Source of the DNA: Thysanoteuthis rhombus
Lineage: Eukaryota; Mollusca; Cephalopoda; Oegopsida; Thysanoteuthidae
DNA: 64,000 nucleotides
Reading direction: 5' to 3'
Assembly: GCA_963457665.1 (NCBI GenBank)
Contig: OY735212.1
Coordinates: 19,536,247 to 19,600,246 of the forward strand
A model generated the notes under the pieces. The model was not told where the DNA came from, ran no database searches, and was given only the letters and a program-made list of their open reading frames with translations. This document shows, one piece after another, positions 60,552-64,000 of this stretch; within the stretch, counting starts at the first letter, position 1, and every line of letters begins with the position of its first letter. The translations under genes and the position numbers were made by a program.

Positions 60552-60924
60552 GTACACAGAGATGGAAACAAGTTTGGGGAACTACGTGGACAGTAAGAAT
60601 AGGTTTGGGGAGCTATGTATATGGTGATGTCTCCATTAGTAGACATTGAACACACAAAAAAAACCCCTAGAATTTGAGAAGCAGGTATACCCCCCTCCCC
60701 CGCCTCAATTCCAACTACTGGTTATATAGATCTCATTGGTCATCATGAACTCTCTAATCCTACTTCAAGATGTGTTAGGCACTGGTGAAAGGGGAGGGAG
60801 GTACTGCGTATACCTATTTATCTATTTCCAGTTTCACTAGTTTTTTTCTAATAATTATAGATTGAATATTCAATCTTATACAACAGTGCATGCAGTATTT
60901 GTGGGCAGAGTGCAATTTAGCCTG

Positions 60925-61080
60925 GGATAGCTTTCCTCTTGTTTGTATCCAGATAACTGAGCCATTTGGTGAAGTTCTCTGTTGTTTACAGTGTTCTGCT
61001 TCAATGTTGTTCCATTCATCTCTGACTGCTTCCCACAGCTGGTCAGTGTTCGCAAATTTTCTCCCATCTGTTCCTAATAT
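60925..61080 (-). pseudogene. Tc1-type transposase C-terminal relic
   Basis: The minus strand reads RKFANTDQLWEAVRDEWNNI then EAEHC. This is the pattern found near the end of Tc1-type transposases (Leu-Trp-x-x-Val-x-x-Glu-Trp-x-x-Ile). The flanks carry no other transposase motif, so a fragment remains. Confidence 0.6.
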
Positions 61081-62085
61081 GTACCCATGTGCTCTTTGTG
61101 GTGTTAAGATCTTTCATACGATATGTCGCAAATAATGAAGTATGGACAAGAATAAAATCCAAGAAAATTCAAATAACCATTGAAACATCAAATTCAATGA
61201 TTTGGAAATGTAAAAATGATGCTTGATATAAGAATACCCAAACAGATCATGTATTCTGAATCTTACAAAATATCACTTCCAGCTAGAGATTTGATGGCCT
61301 GGCAGGGAGGGAGGCTTGGCTTCTTGAGGAGCCCCCTTCAATATTCAACTTCCTATCCCACGGTCACCACCCAACTGGTGCATTTAAATACTTCCATGGA
61401 GGAAAACCATGTCTTTATTCAATATCCAACTTGACAATTGGAACCAAGTAGCTGAAGACCATAAAAACTGGAGGCAGGCATGTAGACAAGAACTCATTTG
61501 AAATCAGCAAACTGCTCCAAAAAGAATCAGAGGAAAGGAAAAAGGCCAACAATGACTTCTGAGACAGTTTCACTGTTAATTCTGTGATCAGTGATTTCAA
61601 ACATCAGAAGGCACTGTCATGAAAAATGGGAACATCAACATCAATACAATGAAGAAACCTTGAAACATCCTCAATTTCATGGACACGTCAGTACATTAGC
61701 AAAATTTTAGCTTTAACATTACTCACTTTACCATTATTCCATCAGTTATCACAATAGATAACTAAAGCTAACATATTTTCTACAGTCCTTACTTAAGTCA
61801 AGATATGTAGCCAAACCACAATATTTCTGGTTAGAACAAACAGTGATGGAGCCTTACCATATTCCCAGTTTCTGAAACCCAGCCTTACCATATTCCCAGC
61901 TCCCCAAAACCATTTCCATCACTTGTAGCAGAAAAAAAGATTGAAGAAAACTTGATAAAACACTGAATAATTTCTGGCTGGATTTTTCAGATGCGGTAAT
62001 ATCAATTCTTCTTTGCAGACTTTTGTCCTCATCCTGGTTCATTTTGTTGACATATTTCAGCCATTGTAACCTTATGGCAGTCTTC
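61081..62085. other. AT-rich sequence without a recognised gene
   Basis: The frame at 61216-61434 has no recognised motif or splice context. A short direct repeat (CAGCCTTACCATATTCCCAG-like) lies near 61850-61905. Confidence 0.4.
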
Positions 62086-62087
62086 AT

Positions 62088-62322
62088 GTAATGAATAAGT
62101 ATATTTTTTTTTTTATATCATCAAGACAGGAAACCGCCCGTCTCATGGGTCGCATGGAAACATTAACATTCCATTGTCTAATATCGGTCATCGGCTCATA
62201 AGGTCAAAAAAAATCAACTACACCCGATATTAGACTATGGAATGTGAATGTTTCCATGCAACCAATGAGACTGGCAGTTTTCCATTCCAGTCATAAAAAA
62301 ATAGATACATTCATTTATCACC
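62088..62322. repeat. Palindromic element, 100-bp arms
   Basis: Arms 62088-62187 and 62224-62322 are inverse around a 36-base loop. The best part pairs CGCATGGAAACATTAACATT with AATGTGAATGTTTCCATGCA. It is non-coding and could be a foldback MITE. Confidence 0.75.
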
Positions 62323-62894
62323 TGAAGATGGCCGTCGGGTATAATGACCGAAAAAAAAAAAAAGTGTTCAAAAAATGAACCAAATTGAGTCCACAAAAAC
62401 TTAACTTGAAAAACACTGAATGTTGTCACTTTTGATCTCATATCTGCTTTAGTAAGTTCTGACAATATTTTGAGTTTGAGCTGTTTATAACTGCTGTAGA
62501 CTGGTGGTCTGAGTAGTTGCAATAAAAAGCTACAAAAAAAAAAAATTTAGCACAATTGATTTTGATTAGTTTTCACCTTATTTTTTTGTTGCTTTTTATC
62601 TCAACTTTGACTCGGATAAAAGCTGTGACCAAAAGCAACTAGACAGTTGAGATGATGATAAAAAGTTGTCAAAAGAAGAATAGTATGTTACAATATTTCA
62701 TCCAATAATGGGAATAAATTAAATTCAAAAAATTAAGATGAAAGAAAATACTAGTCAAAAATTAAGATTGGTTGAGAATGCTTTATTCAATAAAAAATGA
62801 ATCATGGTCTACTACTAGTGTTCATAAAAATAAATATAGTGCAGAATTATTGGAACAGGATGTAAGATGAGTTTGAGGGTTAGATTTGATCCTC

Positions 62895-63010
62895 TCTCAG
62901 CACCAGATGTACCCCATTTAGTAGACCAATGCAAGACATCAGCAGCTTCCAGAGATGAAAGGGATGCAAGTTCAAATCTCACCTTGAGCTTTTCTTTTTT
63001 TCCTTTCTGC
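62895..63010 (+). mobile_element. tRNA-derived SINE-like element
   Basis: ATTTAGTAGACCAATGCAAG (62919) is a degenerate box A and GGATGCAAGTTCAAATCTCA (62962) a good box B. A T/C-rich stretch follows and no A tail is seen. Confidence 0.45.
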
Positions 63011-63045
63011 ATTATTTACTTATGGCCATTGATGTATGGTCCGAG

Positions 63046-63303
63046 TCATCATCATCATCATCATTAGTCTTTCATAATCCGTCGTTGGACATAGACCTTC
63101 CTCAGAATTTGCCACACATTAATGGGATCTTCTTATTTTTTAAGGTTGAGTGATTTACTTTCTCGAGTTCTGTCTTCAATTCTGATCTCAGTGTTTTTAT
63201 CTCCGATGTGGTTGTTGCACATGATCTTCATCTTGCTGAAGTTCATGTTTTGACCGACTTTCTTGCTCTCTTTGTTTAGTTCATCTATGGTCTGAGTAAG
63301 TTG
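63046..63303 (-). mobile_element. LINE remnant with RT palm fragment joined to the 3' tail
   Basis: Read on the minus strand: LTQTIDELNKESKKVGQNMN then FSKMKIM is the reverse transcriptase region after the catalytic motif. It jumps directly to WQILRKVYVQRR and a (GAT)n tail at 63046-63064. The several hundred bases between, present in the 5.8 kb copy, are missing. Confidence 0.8.
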
Positions 63304-63404
63304 AAAAAAAAAAAAAAAAAAAAAAGAATATGAAAGGAAATACCAGTCCAAAATTAACAGTGATTTTATTGAGTTACAAGTTAATTCCATGGAAAAATTC
63401 AGAT

Positions 63405-63600
63405 ACACAGGTTCCCCACTATCCCAATGTAGAGCATTCTAAAAAAAAAAAAAAAACCTTTCCTAAGACAAAATAGTACAAAGCCAAGAAGTAATTCCCA
63501 CTGATTTATATAGAAAAGATTTTTGACCATTCACAGACTAAAAAAAAATTGTTTAGGACAAAATTTCAGGCTGAGTAATCAGAGGTTGTTGTGATAGGAG
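63405..63600. mobile_element. Tigger-like end
   Basis: CACAGGTTCCCCACTATCCC, TGACCATTCACAGACTAAAA and GTTTAGGACAAAATTTCAGG are the blocks seen at 45196. The following AGGTGCAGGAGATTTGGGTA recurs at about 23061 as AGGTACAGGAGATCAGGG. Confidence 0.55.
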
Positions 63601-64000
63601 GTGCAGGAGATTTGGGTATAGAAGAGGTAGAAAGAGGGTGTGTGCTGCTTCTATAATGGCTGCTGAAAAAGTAGTGTAAAATGAACTTTCTAAAAGTGGG
63701 TTCTACCTCCATTTGAATTCTACTGGATTTTTTTGAACAAACTGAAAAACTTGTTTCAGTAGAAGAATACATTGTACCAAATGGGGTATAGGATGTATTT
63801 TCATCTGTAGACTTGTTACCTTTCAGTGGAACACTCCAATGACATGAATAGAGAATCAAGAAAATAAAAGTCCATATCAGTAGATGCTTAGGAGATTAAA
63901 ATTTCAACGAATTTGATTTTCCAAATGAAAAGAAATAATTCTGGAAATATATTCATTCAACAATGTTAATTATAAGATGTAGCAAGAGACTCTAAAATTG

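Noticed and set aside
61216-61434. 72-residue frame starting MMLDIRIPKQ
   Set aside because: Its composition is more protein-like than its neighbours, but no acceptor, donor or known motif supports it.
63046-63064. A His run at the end of a short frame
   Set aside because: It is the translated (ATC)n tail of the minus-strand LINE.
1-64000. An undescribed gene system, such as a defence or biosynthetic cluster
   Set aside because: Only one host exon is supported, and the remaining coding traces are dead transposons.

Overview
The window is AT-rich metazoan DNA, almost all of it non-coding, with a dense load of decayed transposable elements and simple repeats. The evidence for an animal genome is a spliced terminal exon, seven remnants of one RTE-like LINE, Tc1/mariner, Tigger/pogo-like, hAT-like and TTAA-flanked (piggyBac-like) elements, tRNA-derived SINE-like sequences and many long (TA)n microsatellites. 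The mix would fit a lophotrochozoan such as a cephalopod mollusc, but no sequence here proves the taxon. Nothing looks prokaryotic, and I see no operon, CRISPR array or intact transposase.

Only one host coding feature is convincing: a terminal exon on the + strand at 30083-30318. It has a strong 3' splice site in phase 1 and encodes one transmembrane helix, a basic stop-transfer segment, a cytoplasmic tail of about 45 residues and a C-terminus ending Ser-Ile-Val, a class I PDZ-ligand pattern. It is the end of a type I membrane protein whose other exons I cannot find upstream, so the last intron may exceed 30 kb. Several AATAAA signals follow, and the next 5.5 kb has few recognisable transposons, which suggests a long 3' UTR.

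Layout. 1-7.5 kb: two LINE tails, a truncated hAT MITE, a compact TTAACCC-ended MITE, and several copies of a second TTAA-flanked MITE. 7.5-16 kb: inverted copies of an unclassified long-repeat family, Tigger-like MITEs and a 567-bp TIR element with a 102-bp hairpin stem. 16-19.7 kb: a LINE fragment, a tRNA-like plus 5S rRNA-like composite, and a 0.5 kb polypyrimidine tract. 20-24 kb: an inverted pair of the long-repeat family enclosing a hAT MITE, a deleted Tc1 element and a LINE tail. 24-30 kb: MITEs and AT-rich intron. 30-36 kb: the exon and its probable 3' UTR with A-rich and (TA)n runs. 36-50 kb: a SINE, a minisatellite with a palindromic core, Tigger-like pieces, and an inverted duplication. 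50-64 kb: a nearly full-length dead Tc1/mariner element, more LINE tails, a 28-bp minisatellite and two large hairpin-forming inverted repeats.

The elements show no sign of working together as a system. The most informative observations are structural: the long inverted repeats, the tRNA/5S composite, the shared 3' tail of the LINE copies, and the terminal exon next to a MITE.
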